Source: Leifsonia xyli subsp. cynodontis DSM 46306 (GTDB lineage Bacteria; Actinomycetota; Actinomycetes; Actinomycetales; Microbacteriaceae). Taken from it: a stretch of 64,000 nt of DNA. The DNA is taken from contig NC_022438.1 of assembly GCF_000470775.1 (NCBI RefSeq), positions 2,604,001-2,668,000 on the forward strand, in the 5' to 3' direction. The notes beneath the pieces were generated by a model, which was not told the origin of the DNA, did no database searches, and saw only the letters and a list, made by a program, of their open reading frames with translations. A program made the position numbers and the translations under genes. Positions 18,922 to 28,141 of the stretch are shown here, piece by piece (within the stretch, counting starts at the first letter, position 1; every line of letters starts with the position of its first letter).

Positions 18922-19005
18922 AAAAGGAGGAGACAAGAGGCGACATGCCGCTTACCAGCAGAAAAGGAGGAGAACAAGGTCTTCTTCTGCCGGATTCCCC
19001 TCCGT
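18922..19005. repeat. Convergent-gap repeat, copy A
   Basis: Two copies of AAAAGGAGGAGA (18922-18933 and 18962-18973, exactly 40 bases apart) and a degraded inverse half (GGATTCCCCTCCGTTTC near 18991) lie between the convergent methylase and phosphoesterase genes. Same family as 26784, 38878 and 52275. Possible bidirectional terminator or short intergenic repeat. Confidence 0.6.
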
Positions 19006-19023
19006 TTCCGACGGAACCGCATT

Positions 19024-19869
19024 TCAGCCCTCGCCCCGCCAGCCCGCATCGGCGGCGATCCCGGCCACCGCTTGCGCGTCGAGGGCGTAGACGGTCTCAC
19101 CGTCGCCCTCGGCCGGGACAGCGACGACATGCGCTCGCGCGGGTCCGTTCGCGGGAAGGTCGATCAGCGCGAAGCCGGACCCCCGCACCGCCCGTTCCCC
19201 CGGCGGCGGCCACAGGACGTCCGTCGTGTTCGCGACGGCCGGCGCCACGACGATCGAGATGCCGCGCGCACCGCCCGCGGTCACGAGCGCGTGGTGGTAG
19301 TGGCCGGCGAGGATCAGCCGGACATCCCCGGACGAGCACACCTCGAGCAGCGGCTCGGGGTCGACGAGGCGGAGCGTGTCGAAGAGCCCGGTCGTCGGCG
19401 GCGCGGGCGGGTGGTGCAGGACGACGGCCGTCCCGTGCTCGGACGGCTCCGCGAGAGCCTCGGCGAGGCGGTCGAGCCGGGCGGTGTCCATGCGCCCGTA
19501 GCCGGCGCGGGGCACGCTGGTGTCGACGGTCAGGACGCGGAAGCCGTTCACGTCGAGTTCGCGCTCGCGCGGCCCGAGCACGGACTCGAAGGCGTCCGGC
19601 AGATCGTGGTTTCCCATCGCGTACGCGACCACCGCCCCGCGTTCGGCCGCTCACGGTTCGAGCCGTTCCTGCAACAGCCGGTACGACGCGGGGCTGCCGT
19701 CGTCGGAGAGGTCCCCGGAGGCGGCCACCACATCCACGGCGCCCAGCGACGAGGCGTGCGCCAGCACCCGGTCGAGGGCGGCGAGCGTGTCGACGATCCC
19801 GTAGTGCAGCCGGCCGTCGCCGCGCAGGTGCGTGTCGCTGAGGTGCAGAATGCGTAAGCGTGCGGTCAC
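19024..19869 (-). pseudogene. Calcineurin-like metallophosphoesterase with nonsense codon
   Basis: Class III cyclic-nucleotide-phosphodiesterase-like protein, 281 codons. Metal motifs are present: HLSDTHLRGDG, ASGDLSDDG, AMGNHDLPDAF and LAGHYHHA, with MDTARLDRLAEAL between. The frame from GTG 19869 meets TGA at 19651-19653 (after LQERLEP) and continues in the same frame (AAERGAVVAYAMGNHD) to 19024, so one CGA to TGA transition explains the loss. The truncated product would lack the GNHD and GHxH metal sites. The start follows TACACT by six bases, a leaderless arrangement. Confidence 0.85.
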
Positions 19870-19875
19870 GAGGCG

Positions 19876-19881
19876 AGTGTA
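19876..19881 (-). promoter_or_regulatory. -10 hexamer TACACT for the phosphoesterase gene
   Basis: Minus-strand TACACT ends six bases before GTG 19869. Fits the leaderless pattern; the gene itself is broken. Confidence 0.5.
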
Positions 19882-19915
19882 GCCGGGGCCGCCGACACTC
19901 GGCCCCGGCCCCGCC

Positions 19916-21769
19916 TCAGCTGATCAGCGAGGGCTGAAGATCGCGCAGGGTGCGGAAGTGCGTCATCCGGGTCACCCCGATCGCCGCCAGCAGCAGCGCG
20001 ACGAGCAGCCACAGCGCCAGCACGCCCGCATCCGCCCACGCCGTCGCCGGGTTGCCGCCATACATCAGCTGGCGGATGCCGTCCACGGCATACGACATCG
20101 GCAGGACGTGGTGCAGTGCTGCGAGCGGACCGGGGAGCGTCTGCCAGGGGAACGTCCCGCCCGCCGTCACCAGCTGGAGCACCATCAGCACGAGCCCGAG
20201 GAACTGCCCCACGCTTCCGAGCCACACGTTCAGCGCGAGGATGATCGCGGCGAAGGCGGCCGAGGCGAGGGCCATCAGCCCGTACATCCCGAGCGGGTTC
20301 TGGATGCCGAAGCCGAGGGCTCCCGACACGATCGCGAACAGGCCGACCATCTGCACCGCCCCGAGCAGGGCGGGGGTCAGCCAGCCGGCGAGGGTGATCT
20401 TGACCGGCGAGTGCAGTGCGGTGATCGCGCGGCGGGAGACCGGCTTGATGATCAGGAACAGCGCGTAGATGCCGATCCAGCCGGCGAGGGCGACGAAGAA
20501 CGGCGCGAGGCCCGCGCCGTAGGTTCCGGCGGAGGTGATCGACTCGTTCTTCAGGCTCACCGGGTCCGCGATCGTGGACGCCTGCTTTTTCTGCAGATCC
20601 GGGGAGGTGTCCGGGATCTGGCTGACGCCGCTGGCGAGACCGTCGTGCAGGTGTGCCGCGCCGTCGTGCAGCGTGGTCAGACCGTCCCGGAGCTGGGCGG
20701 CGCCCGAGGCTGCGGCGTTCGCGCCCAGAGCGAGCTGCGCCGCGCCGGACTGCGCCTCAGCCGATCCGGCGGCGACCTGGGCCGCCCCGGACGCGACCTG
20801 GCTGGCGCCGGCGGCGAGCTGGCCCACCGGGCCGACGGCCTCCTGGATCTGGGCGTTGCCCGACTGCACCTTGCCGTCGATGTCGCTGAGGGCGGCCTGA
20901 ACCTGGGCGATAACCGCGGGGTCGGCTCCGTCGTTCTGCAGCTTCTGGACGAGCTGCTGTCCGGCGGCGGGGGCGTCCGCCGCCAGCTGCGCGGCGGCCC
21001 GGCTGGCCTGCGCCGCCTTCGCGGCGAGCTGGCTGTTCCCGGCGGCGACCTGGGCGGCGCCGGTGGAGACCTGTTGCGCCCCCGAGGTGAGTTCGCCCAG
21101 TTTTTCTGCCAGGGTGTGCGAGCCGGTCGCGAGCTGCGCCGTCCCGTCGGCGAGCTCGCTCGCTCCCGATCGCGCGGTGCCGCTCCCCTCGGCCAGCTGC
21201 TGCGCGCCGTCCGCGGCTGTGATCAGGTTCGATCGGATATCGGCGAGACCGAGAAGGAACCGCTGCGCCGCCTCCTCGTTCACCCGCTTGACGATGGAGG
21301 TGCGGATCTTCTCTCCGGCCTGGGCGCCGATGGTCGAGGCGAGATAGCTGTTCGTGTCGTTCGTCGTGAGGGTGACGACCGCGCGGTGCGGGCTCGAACC
21401 GGAGGCCGAGGCGAGGGCTTCGGAGAAGCCCGCCGGGAAGGTGATGCTGAAGTCGTATTTCGAGTCGTCCACACCCGAGGCCGCGGAACCGGAGGCGACG
21501 CGGTGCCACTGGAACGCGCCGTCCTCGATGAGCTGGCCGGCCACCTGGTCGCCGTAGTTGATGCTCTTGCCGTCCACGGTCGTGCCGGTGTCGTCCACGA
21601 CGATGGCCGCCGGTATCCGGTTGAGATGGGCGTACGGGTCCTGGTTGGCCCACAGGTAGAGGCCGCCGTACAGCACGGGGACGCACATCAGTGCGATGAG
21701 CGCGACGATGGCCATCGGGCTGGCGGTCAGCCGGCGGAACTCCGCCGCGATCATCTGCGGGATCTTCAC
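19916..21769 (-). CDS. YhgE/Pip-family membrane protein (ABC-2-like exporter component)
   Basis: 617 residues. One N-terminal membrane helix (AIVALIALMCVPVLYGGLYL, about 18-37) and five or more C-terminal helices (from about 400) flank a long extracytoplasmic region. That region contains about 25 short repeats of the type AAQLAxGAxQVAxG (residues ~180-370), expected to form a long helical stalk. This is the YhgE/Pip architecture, related to ABC-2 permeases and to type VII secretion-associated EsaA-like proteins. GTG 21769 overlaps the preceding stop (GTGA). It is third in an operon behind TetR and an ABC-like protein, suggesting repressor-controlled export or resistance. Intact; substrate unknown. 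Confidence 0.88.
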   Translation of the reverse strand: MKIPQMIAAEFRRLTASPMAIVALIALMCVPVLYGGLYLWANQDPYAHLNRIPAAIVVDDTGTTVDGKSINYGDQVAGQLIEDGAFQWHRVASGSAASGVDDSKYDFSITFPAGFSEALASASGSSPHRAVVTLTTNDTNSYLASTIGAQAGEKIRTSIVKRVNEEAAQRFLLGLADIRSNLITAADGAQQLAEGSGTARSGASELADGTAQLATGSHTLAEKLGELTSGAQQVSTGAAQVAAGNSQLAAKAAQASRAAAQLAADAPAAGQQLVQKLQNDGADPAVIAQVQAALSDIDGKVQSGNAQIQEAVGPVGQLAAGASQVASGAAQVAAGSAEAQSGAAQLALGANAAASGAAQLRDGLTTLHDGAAHLHDGLASGVSQIPDTSPDLQKKQASTIADPVSLKNESITSAGTYGAGLAPFFVALAGWIGIYALFLIIKPVSRRAITALHSPVKITLAGWLTPALLGAVQMVGLFAIVSGALGFGIQNPLGMYGLMALASAAFAAIILALNVWLGSVGQFLGLVLMVLQLVTAGGTFPWQTLPGPLAALHHVLPMSYAVDGIRQLMYGGNPATAWADAGVLALWLLVALLLAAIGVTRMTHFRTLRDLQPSLIS

Positions 21770-22482
21770 GCGCGCTCCTCGGCCTGTTCGGGTTCGGTCA
21801 TGACCACATCGGGGAGAGCGTCGGTGTCGTCGCGTCCGGGGTCTTCGTCGAAGGTCTGGGGGCCTCCGGTCTCGTCCAGTCGGGAGACCAGGGATTCCGC
21901 CGCGATGGCGGCGGCGGAGGCGTCGCCCGCGACGATGAGCACCGCGATGCCGCGTCCGGCGAGCTCGCGGGCGAACCGCCACCACTCGACCGGATCGCCG
22001 CCGTGCCGGTCGGGGGAGACGATGACGAGCCCCTCCACGCTCTTCCGCATCAGCGCGAGCTCGGCGAGCAGACGGATGCGGACCGTCGGCGGCACCGTCC
22101 CGATGGCGTAGCGCGCGAACTCCGAGGCTCCGAGCTCGGCCAGTCGCCGGTTGACGGCGAGGGGGGAGGAGGACCGCCCGGCGAACATGAGCTCCTCCGC
22201 CGCGATCCCGGCGACGGTGACATCCGGGGCCGGCTCGCACACATCGGTCGCGTCGATGAGGGCGACCCTGCGGCGCAGAGCCGAGGCGTCGGTCGCCCCG
22301 TCGATCGTGACCGTGCCGGCGTCGGGACGCATCCGCCCGGAGGCGATCAGGCCGAGGACGGCCGGCCGCTGCTCGGTCTCGGCCCGGGCGAGCGTGGCCT
22401 GGCCAGTCTGGAAGGTGAGGGAGGTGGGCGGGAGGGCCGCGTTGCGCGGGTCCTTGGCGACGCTGTCGAGCACGATCCTCAT
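21766..22482 (-). CDS. Degenerate ABC-ATPase-like protein of the YhgE operon
   Basis: 238 residues. The fold signature LGLIASGRMRPDAGTVTIDG (about 45-64) corresponds to the segment after the Walker A of ABC ATPases, but where GxxGxGKST should be the sequence reads RAETEQRPAV; no signature LSGGQ or canonical Walker B is visible. It therefore looks like an ABC domain that no longer binds ATP normally. ATG 22482 overlaps the TetR stop (ATGA) and the TGA overlaps the YhgE start. Conserved placement suggests a structural or regulatory partner of YhgE. No frameshift is seen. Confidence 0.65.
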   Translation of the reverse strand: MRIVLDSVAKDPRNAALPPTSLTFQTGQATLARAETEQRPAVLGLIASGRMRPDAGTVTIDGATDASALRRRVALIDATDVCEPAPDVTVAGIAAEELMFAGRSSSPLAVNRRLAELGASEFARYAIGTVPPTVRIRLLAELALMRKSVEGLVIVSPDRHGGDPVEWWRFARELAGRGIAVLIVAGDASAAAIAAESLVSRLDETGGPQTFDEDPGRDDTDALPDVVMTEPEQAEERA

Positions 22483-23132
22483 CGGATGCTCGCCCCCTCG
22501 GCCTGCACAGCCTCGAAGGCCAGCTCGGGGGTCCCGTCGATCAGCGTTCCGGCCTCCTGCCATCCCATCCCGGCCGCGGACAGCCCGGCCAGCATGACCA
22601 GCCGGTGCCCGTCGGCGTCGGAGAGCCCGGTGCGCGTGGCCTCGTCCAGCACGGAGACGGCGGCGTTCTCGATCAGCCGGGTGACGGTCTCGCGATCGAG
22701 GTCGGCGCGGATTGCGCCCGCGGCCATCCCGCGCTGCACCGTCGTGCGCAACCGCTCGCGCGCCGGGTCGAGCGCTGTGACCACCTCGGCCCGGTGCGGA
22801 CCGCGGACGGCCAGCGCCGCGCTGACCCGGATGTGCTCGACCCCGGCCCAGAGCGTCGCGCCGTACAGGGCGATCTCGACGCGGGCATCCGGATGCGACA
22901 CCGGGCCGAGCAGGGCGGCGAGGCGGGCGGCGCCCCGGGTGAACACCGCGGTCAGCAGCTCGTCGCGGGTGGCGAAGTGCCCGTAGATCGCGCGGCGGCT
23001 GAGCCCGGCGCGCGCGGCGATGGTCTCGAGGGAAGCGTCGATGTCCTCGGTGAACGCCGCCGCCGCGGCCACGAGGATCGCCTCCCGGTTCGCGGTGGCG
23101 TCGCGCCGGGGGGTGCGGGTGGGGTTCGGCAT
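22479..23132 (-). CDS. TetR-family repressor of the YhgE operon
   Basis: 217 residues. The HTH (ILVAAAAAFTEDIDASLETIAARAGLSRRAIYGHFATRDELL, about 19-60) is canonical; the remainder is a helical ligand domain of unknown specificity. ATG 23132 is chosen because the family N-terminus begins there and TACGAT ends six bases upstream (leaderless). The perfect palindrome at 23151-23168 sits over the -35 region, so autorepression of the three-gene operon is likely. Translation of all three genes is coupled by overlapping stops and starts. Intact. Confidence 0.9.
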   Translation of the reverse strand: MPNPTRTPRRDATANREAILVAAAAAFTEDIDASLETIAARAGLSRRAIYGHFATRDELLTAVFTRGAARLAALLGPVSHPDARVEIALYGATLWAGVEHIRVSAALAVRGPHRAEVVTALDPARERLRTTVQRGMAAGAIRADLDRETVTRLIENAAVSVLDEATRTGLSDADGHRLVMLAGLSAAGMGWQEAGTLIDGTPELAFEAVQAEGASIR

Positions 23133-23138
23133 GGCGCT

Positions 23139-23144
23139 ATCGTA
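23139..23144 (-). promoter_or_regulatory. -10 hexamer TACGAT of the TetR-YhgE operon
   Basis: Minus-strand TACGAT ends six bases before ATG 23132; a TTGCAC that could be the -35 begins at 23168, 18 bases upstream, inside the palindromic operator. Confidence 0.6.
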
Positions 23145-23150
23145 ATCATA

Positions 23151-23168
23151 TTGCACAGTACTGTGCAA
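23151..23168. promoter_or_regulatory. TetR operator, perfect 18-bp palindrome
   Basis: TTGCACAGTACTGTGCAA is perfectly self-complementary. It covers the -35 of the TetR promoter 19 bases upstream of the start, the classical autoregulatory position. TetR dimers often bind 15-20 bp palindromes, so assignment to the adjacent regulator is strong though inferred. Confidence 0.8.
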
Positions 23169-23194
23169 ATTCTCCTCGAGCTGCCCTTTCCCGG

Positions 23195-23284
23195 CCTTGG
23201 GGAACATCGGTATAGCCATTAGCGGTAAGCGGTAGACAAATGTGTCTATTGGTGGAGCTCGCTGGTCAGTGATGTTCCCCAAGG
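23195..23284. repeat. 14-bp inverted repeat with inner dyad next to a resolvase remnant
   Basis: CCTTGGGGAACATC (23195-23208) and its exact complement (23271-23284) enclose 62 bases that contain a further dyad TAGACA-AATG-TGTCTA (23233-23248). It directly precedes resolvase-like codons. Could be a recombinase crossover site or the abutted ends of a vanished transposon; the identity is not settled. Confidence 0.5.
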
Positions 23285-23285
23285 T

Positions 23286-23705
23286 CGAGCACGTGCGCCC
23301 GGCGACATACTCGCCGTCCAAGAGGTCGACCGCCTCGGCCGCAACCTCCTCGAAGGCCTCGTCGTCCTCAACGACCTGTTCCAGCGAGGCGTCGCTGTCA
23401 AGGTCCTGGACGGCATCGCTGCCGGCGAGCACACCGAGCGCTCCCTCATCCTCGATATCGCCCTCGCACTGTCCGAAGACCGGCGCCGCGACATCGCCAC
23501 CAAAGCCAAGAACGGGCTCGATGCGCCCGACGTGCCGGGCGCATCGGAGGACGTCCCACCGTCGTCGACGACGACAAACGCGCCGCCATCCACGCATGAC
23601 GAGCACGAGGCGAGTCCATCCGCACCATCGCCCTGCCATCTCCATCGGCGTAGTCCACAAGACCCTCACCGAAACAACGTCGCCGAGCCCGGGCCAGAGC
23701 TAAGC
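23286..23705 (+). pseudogene. Serine recombinase (resolvase/invertase) remnant
   Basis: From 23301 the frame reads GDILAVQEVDRLGRNLLEGL, LFQRGVAVKVLDGIAAGEHTERS and LALSEDRRRDIATKAKNGLDA, a close match to the second half of the resolvase catalytic domain (DRLGRN motif and helix E). The N-terminal strand with the catalytic Ser is absent. After NGLDA the HTH region is spread over shifted frames with stops (GRIGGRPTVVDDDKRAAI, then ESIRTIA). It is thus 5'-truncated and frameshifted. Probably the residue of a Tn3-like or inversion element that arrived before the neighbouring IS481. Confidence 0.75.
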
Positions 23706-23785
23706 GCTACGCGCCGGTCCATTGCGACTCAACCGGCGCGTCCAGATAGTTTCTGGACATGGCAACGCCCAAGGACTTCGATTCC

Positions 23786-24741
23786 CTAGCTGTGCTGCCC
23801 AGGGACGTTGTGAACGCGTTCGGCGGGGGTTGAGCCTGCGATGCCGGTGTGGGGTCTGTGGTGATTGTAGTGATGGAGCCAGGTTTCGTAGCTGGCTGCG
23901 CGGGCTGCGTCTGATTCGTAGGTCTGGGCGTAGGCCCATTCGCTGGCGAGGGTGTGGTTGAAGCGTTCGGCTTTTCCGTTGGTCTGCGGCCGGTAGGGAC
24001 GGGTGCGGCGGTGTTTCACCTGGTCCTGAGTGCGTCGGCGAACATTTTGGAGCTGGTAGCAGGAGCCGTTATCGGTCATCACCGCGGTCACAGCGATGCC
24101 GTGACCGTTGAAGAACTTGCGGGCGCGAACCCAGAACGCAGCCGCGGTCTCCTTGCGTTCGTCTTCCAGGATCTCGGAGTAGGCCAGACGGGTGCAGTCA
24201 TCGACCGTGTGATGCAGAAACGCGTAACCGTGCCCGCATTTGCCACTGTTGCGGCGACCGGCCTGTTTGCCCACCTTGCGCCATCCGCCGCCGGCAGGGA
24301 TCTTCCCGAGCTTCTTGATGTCGACATGCACGAGCTGACCGGGAGCCTGCCTCTCGTAACGGGTCGGCTTCGGCTTACGCACCGGAAGATCGGTGGACTG
24401 GTCAAGATGGTGCAGCAATGGCATCCGGTATCGGGCCAGCACTCGCCCGACCGTCGAGCGTGGAATACCGAGGTGGTAGCCGATGCGGTGTATTTGGTGA
24501 ACCGGAGCGATAAAATCCGCCGCTCACGTCGCCTGGAGAGCCGCGACGGCGAGGAATAGGGACGAGAAGGACGGTCGATCAACGGCATCTCGGACCGGTA
24601 TCGACTCGCCCACCGGTACGCGGTTGCCGGTGAAACCTGGAAACGCTCGGCTGCCCGCCGAATCGCCCAACCGTCGTCGATGATGAGTGATGCAAGCCGA
24701 CGACGCCCTTCCGGCGTCAAAGGCGCGTTATCGTGAGTCAC
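23786..24741 (-). pseudogene. IS481-family transposase, frameshifted
   Basis: DDE transposase. GTG 24741 follows GGAGGTC and begins MTHDNAPLTPEGRRRLASLI; HTH segments (IRRAAERFQVSPATAYRWASRY) follow. Near 24488-24495 one missing base shifts the frame, after which RIGYHLGIPRSTVGRVLARYRMP continues in the frame ending at 23786. The catalytic residues lie in HVDIKKLG (Asp), MTDNGS (Asp) and NGKAERFNHTL (Glu). The TAG stop is supplied by the CTAG target sequence outside the element. The shift predicts no active transposase from this copy. Confidence 0.85.
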
Positions 24742-24836
24742 GAAGACCTCCGTGGAGCGGATGTGAGGGTGGTGCCCACATCGTCCCGGAGGCCTTCGCC
24801 TACCTCACCCGTTCACAACGTTTCGGGGAAGAACAG
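23790..24836 (-). mobile_element. IS481-family insertion sequence, copy 1 (1047 bp)
   Basis: Terminal inverted repeats: the left end CTGTGCTGCCCAGGGACGTT and the right end (read inward) CTGTTCTTCCCCGAAACGTT, both continuing GTGAACG. CTAG is repeated directly outside both ends (23786-23789 and 24837-24840), the 4-bp target duplication that fixes the boundaries. Complete as DNA, but its transposase gene is frameshifted. Confidence 0.85.
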
Positions 24837-24840
24837 CTAG
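24837..24840. repeat. CTAG target-site duplication of IS481 copy 1
   Basis: Direct repeat of 23786-23789 on the other side of the element. The left copy supplies the TAG stop of the transposase. Confidence 0.75.
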
Positions 24841-24902
24841 AGTTTGGCTGCGAGGACTGACCCGCCTTTAAAAACGGCCGCTGGGCCATGACCGTGTGCG
24901 GG

Positions 24903-25238
24903 TCACCGCTCCTTGAAGTATTGAAATAGCTTATCTTCACGAATACTCAGGACCATCCAGCCGCTGCCGATGAATGCACCCACGGAGCTCGCCACCAATG
25001 TGCCTGCGAAGACCCCTAAAAGGGTCATATGCAGTCCGTCAGAAAGCGCCGCCACCGCAAGCGCGAGAGGCGTCACGATGGTGGCCGCAGCTACAAGCAC
25101 GAACACGATCTCGAATACCGACATGACCCAGAGCTGGCGGCGGTGGAATCCGACATGGAGGAGCGACGCGTACTCCAACTTGCGCATCGCCCCGGCGAAC
25201 GCTGCCCGTCCCGCTCCCCACCGCCGTTTTCCCCGCAC
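24903..25238 (-). pseudogene. C-terminal FtsX-like permease fragment
   Basis: Of 111 codons, those from RKLEYASLLHVGFHRRQLWVM onward resemble the last module of FtsX/MacB-type ABC permeases: the 'LxxxGxxRRQ' amphipathic helix, then two membrane helices (MSVFEIVFVLVAAATIVTPLA and LLGVFAGTLVASSVGAFIGS). It ends SIREDKLFQYFKER. The first ~18 codons look like non-homologous purA upstream sequence read in reverse. A full permease would have about 400-800 residues, so this is a 5'-truncated remnant, possibly left when the IS481 or purA side was rearranged. Family call moderate. Confidence 0.5.
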
Positions 25239-25360
25239 CGGCGCTGCTCGCCTCCACCGGGCCCGGCGCAGGATGGCCTTCCGGCCGCCCGCGATAGGAT
25301 CGGATGCGACGCCCGTGCGCCCCGGCGGCGGCGCGCCCGTCCACCGAGAGGATACGAACA

Positions 25361-26677
25361 GTGCCCGCGATCGTGATCATCGGCGCCCAGTGGGGCGACG
25401 AAGGCAAAGGGAAAGCCACCGACCTCCTCGGCAGCCGCATCGACTACGTGGTCAAGTTCAACGGCGGCAACAACGCCGGGCACACGGTCGTCGTCGGGGA
25501 GGAGAAGTACGCGCTGCACCTGCTGCCGTCGGGCATCCTGACCGAGGGCGTCACACCGGTCATCGCCAACGGCGTCGTCGTCGATCTCGACGTGCTCTTC
25601 CAGGAGCTGGACGGCCTCATCGCCCGCGGCGTGGACGTCTCCCGCCTCAAGGTCAGCTCCAACGCGCACGTCATCACGCACTATCACCGCACGATCGACA
25701 AGGTGACCGAACGCTTCCTCGGCAAGCGCCAGATCGGCACGACGGGCCGTGGCATCGGACCGACCTATGCAGACAAGATCAACCGCGTCGGCATCCGCAT
25801 CCAGGACCTCTTCGACGAGAACATCCTGCGCCAGAAGGTCGAAGGGGCGCTCGACCAGAAGAACCACCTGCTCGTGAAGGTCTACAATCGCCGCGCCATC
25901 GGCGTGGACGAGATCGTGGACGATCTGCTGAGCTATGCCGAGCGTCTGCGCCCGATGGTGGTCGACTCCTCGCTGCTGCTGCACGAGGCCTTGGAGGACG
26001 GCAAGTATGTGCTGTTCGAGGGTGGCCAGGCCACCATGCTGGATGTCGACCACGGCACGTACCCGTTCGTCACCTCCTCCAACTCCACGTCCGGTGGCGC
26101 AGCGACCGGCTCGGGAATCGGCCCGAACCGCATCGACCGCGTGATCGGCATCGTCAAGGCGTACACCACGCGCGTCGGGGCGGGCCCGTTCCCGACCGAG
26201 CTGTTCGACGACTGGGGCGAGTTCGTCCGCGAGCGCGGCTTCGAGTTCGGCACCACCACCGGCCGGCCGCGCCGCACCGGCTGGTACGACGCCCCGATCG
26301 CCCGGTACACCGCGCGCATCAACGGCGTCACCGATTTCGTGCTGACCAAGCTGGACACCCTCACCGGCATCGAGCGCATCCCGGTCTGCGTCGCCTACGA
26401 CGTGGACGGCGTGCGCCACGACGAGGTGCCCGCCTCCCAGAGCGACTTCCACCACGCGAAGCCGATCTACGAGGAGTTCCCCGGCTGGACCGAGGACATC
26501 GGCGGCGCCCGCACCTTCGAGGATCTCCCGAAGAACGCCCAGGACTATGTACACGCCCTGGAGCGCATGTCCGGCGCACGCATCTCGGCGATCGGCGTTG
26601 GCCCGGCTCGCGACGAGATCGTCGTGCGTCACGACCTCGTGGGCGAGGCCCCCTCGTCCGCCGCCGCTTCTCGCTGA
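25361..26677 (+). CDS. purA: Adenylosuccinate synthetase
   Basis: GTP-dependent ligation of aspartate to IMP, first committed step to AMP; a 438-residue cytosolic homodimer of normal length. Motifs: [18 protein letters not shown] (P-loop-like GTP site), [39 protein letters not shown] and the C-terminal KTD-equivalent [12 protein letters not shown] 25361 is chosen since [17 protein letters not shown] begins there and GAGAGGA precedes it; 19 upstream codons in frame are not conserved. Intact. Followed by a repeat-containing convergent gap. Confidence 0.96.
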   Translation: MPAIVIIGAQWGDEGKGKATDLLGSRIDYVVKFNGGNNAGHTVVVGEEKYALHLLPSGILTEGVTPVIANGVVVDLDVLFQELDGLIARGVDVSRLKVSSNAHVITHYHRTIDKVTERFLGKRQIGTTGRGIGPTYADKINRVGIRIQDLFDENILRQKVEGALDQKNHLLVKVYNRRAIGVDEIVDDLLSYAERLRPMVVDSSLLLHEALEDGKYVLFEGGQATMLDVDHGTYPFVTSSNSTSGGAATGSGIGPNRIDRVIGIVKAYTTRVGAGPFPTELFDDWGEFVRERGFEFGTTTGRPRRTGWYDAPIARYTARINGVTDFVLTKLDTLTGIERIPVCVAYDVDGVRHDEVPASQSDFHHAKPIYEEFPGWTEDIGGARTFEDLPKNAQDYVHALERMSGARISAIGVGPARDEIVVRHDLVGEAPSSAAASR

Positions 26678-26689
26678 TCCCCGCCAGCC

Positions 26690-26830
26690 GATCCTCCTCG
26701 CCCCGTCGGCAACGGAGGGCATTCGCGCATCTCTCGCGCAGAACTCCTCCGTTCTCTGCGTTCCCTCCGGGTCTTCGGCACGATCTCCTCCTTTTCCGGC
26801 CCTGTCGGATCGCGGGCGTGCCTTCTCCGC
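26690..26830. repeat. Convergent-gap repeat, copy B
   Basis: Contains TCTCCTCCTTTT at 26784-26795, with related half-motifs (AACTCCTCCGTTCTC and the inverse AACGGAGGGCATTCG). It fills the gap between purA and the convergent acetyltransferase gene. Same family as copies A, C and D. Confidence 0.55.
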
Positions 26831-26854
26831 GTCACGCGAGGCGGGCGGCGGGCG

Positions 26855-28141
26855 TCAGAACCATGTGCTCAGCCGCGGCGGCGCCGCCGTGCGGAACAGC
26901 CGGTCGAGTGTGGCGACATCCCCGCGGATGCGCCCGGCCACGCCCAGCGCCCGCGCGCTGTCGTGCCCGAGGTACACGCTCCCGAGCGCGGCGACCGGCA
27001 GGGTCGCCTCCGCGGCCTCGTCCGTCCGCTCCACCCGTCCAGCGCCGCCGGCGACCGTCAGCCGATAGCGCCCGGCGGCGATCCCGAGGTCGTCGCCCAC
27101 CTCCAGCACGAGCGAGCCGTCGCGCTCGTAGCTGCGGGCTTCGAGGCTGGCCGGGACGTCCAGGATGCGTACCCGCAGGTGGTCTTCGACGCTGGTCAGC
27201 TGCGCGCCGCGGACATCGGAGACGAGCGCTTGCAGCGGTTCGTCCACACCGCGGGTCGACGCCTTCACAACGGCGACCAGGTCGAGCTCCAGCAGGAAGC
27301 GCCACAGGGCGGTGAGGGCGGCGTCGGTCGCCGCGGCGAGGTAGTGAACCTCGACGGCGTTGCGGACCACGTCGTCGGTCCCCGTCACGGTGAAGCCCAC
27401 GAAGCCCTCCGGCTCGCCGGCAGGGGAGTCGTAGCGGACCAGGCGGTGCCTCTCCCGATCGGGGGCGCCGCTCAGCGGCCCGATGAGCTGGTCGGCGAGG
27501 AAGGGCGTCATCCCGATCTCCCCCGCCCGCGCGGCCATCGCGCGATCCAGGACCCGGCGGCCGGTCTCGCGGTACTCGTCGGGGGAGGTGAAGGCCAGGC
27601 GGCCGGGGGCGTCGCCACCGGCCCAGCGGACCCGCTTGGTGTCGACGGCCCAGGAGGCCGCGTACGTCGCCGGCCCGAAGCCCCAGCGGCCGTAGATGAC
27701 CGACTCGGAGACGGTGAGGGCGGCCACCGGGACGCCCAGCCGGTGCGCGGTCCGCAGCTCGGCCCCGAGCAGGGCGGTCGCCATCCCGCGCCGCCGGTGC
27801 GTGGACGAGACGGTGACCGAACTGATCGCCCAGGCGTTGAGTGTGCCCCCGCCGGGGACCGTCAGCGGCGCGACCCACGAGCTGACGGTGCCAACCGGCC
27901 AGGCGTTCGGCAGGCGGTCGTCGTAGACCGCCGTCGTGCGCCGGTCGGCCAGTTAGCCCCGGGCCTCCGCGAGCGTCTCGTCGCTCGGCTGCCGGTCGTG
28001 GAACCCCCGGAAGCTCGACCGGATCCACTCCGTGAACGCGGCCTCGTCCGCCGTGTCCGTCAGCGCCAGCCGCAAGCCGTTCGCGGCGAGGGCGCGGGCC
28101 GAGTGCTCGTCGAGGGATGCTGTGCGGTACGTCTCTGCCAT
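26855..28141 (-). pseudogene. Eis-like GNAT acetyltransferase with in-frame stop
   Basis: A 428-codon frame with strong GGAGG before ATG 28141 (MAETYRTASLDEHSARALAA). TAA at 27953-27955 interrupts it after DETLAEARG; the same frame resumes LADRRTTAVYDDRLPNAWP to 26855. Downstream motifs are the GNAT acetyl-CoA loop (VSSTHRRRGMATALLGAELRTA) and the SESVIYGRWGFGPAT segment typical of Eis, then a second GNAT-like and a sterol-carrier-like C-terminal domain. Family members acetylate amines such as aminoglycosides. Internal starts after the stop cannot restore the first beta-strands. One nonsense event is the only lesion seen. Confidence 0.82.

Noticed and set aside
19958..22111. 717-codon plus-strand ORF opposite YhgE
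   Set aside because: A GC-rich shadow of the YhgE and ABC-like genes with no recognisable motif; the minus-strand proteins have clear domains.
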